NCBI GenBank assembly: GCA_902776455.1
Contig: CACYQI010000002.1
Coordinates: 62,001 to 126,000 of the forward strand
Direction: 5' to 3'
Length of the DNA stretch: 64,000 nucleotides
From: an uncultured Bacteroidales bacterium
GTDB lineage: Bacteria > Bacteroidota > Bacteroidia > Bacteroidales > Bacteroidaceae
Program-made: the position numbers and the translations under genes
In this document: in pieces, positions 63,557 through 64,000 of the stretch
Layout of the letters: every line of letters starts with the position of its first letter
Numbering within the stretch: position 1 is the first letter of the stretch
The notes under the pieces: generated by a model
Told to the model about the DNA's origin: nothing
Database searches by the model: none
What the model saw: the letters and a program-made list of their open reading frames with translations, nothing else

Positions 63557-64000
63557 ATGAGAAGGCCTTCGGCATTTCTTCTTTTCTTCATTTCTACATT
63601 CCTGTTCGCTCAGGAGTCGTTGCTGCTGACGCTCAGCGAGACTGTGGAGATGGCGCAGCAGCAGTCGAACGATGCCTTGGCGGCAAAGCACTCGCTGGAG
63701 GCGGCGGAATGGAACTACCGCTACTATCAGGCGAACTACTTGCCGTCGGTATCGCTCTCGTCATCGCCTTCGCTGAACCGACAGGTGAGCAGCATCACGC
63801 AGCCCGATGGTACCAATGTTTTTGTGCGGCAGAACCAACTAAGTACCGACCTGTCGCTCAGCATCAGACAGAATGTGGCGTTGACGGGTGGCACGCTGTT
63901 CGTGAACAGCAACATCTACCGTCAGGATGAGTTCGAGCAGCATACGCATGGCTATAGCACCGTACCGTTTTCCATCGGCTATCAACAGAGCATTTTTGGG
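63557..64000 (+). CDS. TolC-family outer-membrane efflux protein, N-terminal part
   Basis: 148 residues are visible and the frame is open at the window edge. A signal peptide (AFLLFFISTFLFAQ, cleavage near residue 19) is followed by LTLSETVEMAQQQSNDALAAKHSLEAAEWNYRYYQANYLPSVSL, the typical TolC opening with its first coiled-coil helix. TolC-type channels form the outer-membrane exit of tripartite exporters. Its position after permeases and ATPase indicates one export system; a membrane-fusion protein would be expected beyond the window. Confidence 0.88.
   Translation, partial: MRRPSAFLLFFISTFLFAQESLLLTLSETVEMAQQQSNDALAAKHSLEAAEWNYRYYQANYLPSVSLSSSPSLNRQVSSITQPDGTNVFVRQNQLSTDLSLSIRQNVALTGGTLFVNSNIYRQDEFEQHTHGYSTVPFSIGYQQSIFG

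Overview
The window looks like a chromosomal segment of a gut or rumen Prevotella-type member of the order Bacteroidales. The evidence is the Bacteroidetes promoter motif (TAnnTTTG, seen at ten places), a Bacteroides-type arginine pathway with a succinylornithine-type carbamoyltransferase, homologues of GldE and GldH, RicT-HolB, BspA-like and InlB-like surface proteins, and small Prevotella-style peptides. No rRNA, tRNA, CRISPR array or insertion sequence was recognised.

Layout. 1-10.9 kb is housekeeping: the end of folK, rpsO, a YfhO-like membrane protein, groS-groL, then a coaX / outer-membrane protein / lptC / gldE run. 11.0-20.9 kb is an arginine-proline block: argR, a GNAT acyltransferase (probable N-acylglutamate synthase), argG, a PspC peptide, argC, argD, proC, proB and proA. 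A 66-bp tandem array with an embedded GxxExxY (nuclease-fold-like) gene interrupts it. 21.7-34.8 kb is accessory and on the minus strand: a 2368-aa surface protein with a small peptide gene behind it, a membrane-spanning AraC-type regulator and poorly known proteins. Part of this block lies between 340-bp inverted repeats. 36.2-44.5 kb holds a cupin regulator with an acyl-CoA synthetase, the ornithine carbamoyltransferase, a nitroreductase and a second surface protein plus small peptide pair. 44.7-49.8 kb has gldH-ricT-holB (minus) divergent from ugd. 50.0-53.2 kb is a 5'-truncated BspA-like gene next to an AbiE-type toxin-antitoxin pair. 54.7-64 kb is a sigma-54 response regulator, its histidine kinase, two paralogous FtsX/MacB permeases, their ATPase and the start of a TolC-type channel, which together suggest a regulated tripartite exporter.

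The outstanding property is repeat content. Several families of short palindromic or microsatellite-like elements lie between genes and also inside genes, always in frame (yfhO, argG, argC, proA, argF', ricT, the histidine kinase, both permeases, a signal peptide). A second property is that nine tandem arrays of several unrelated sequences share a period of 22 bp or a multiple of it (22, 44, 66).

The best candidates for undescribed biology are: the GxxExxY gene fused to the 66-bp array; the 22n-bp arrays; in-frame elements including a heptamer tract in proA that could switch proline synthesis; the paired surface-protein and small-peptide genes; and a self-consistent sigma-54 regulon with matching GTGC-N6-GCAC enhancer pairs.
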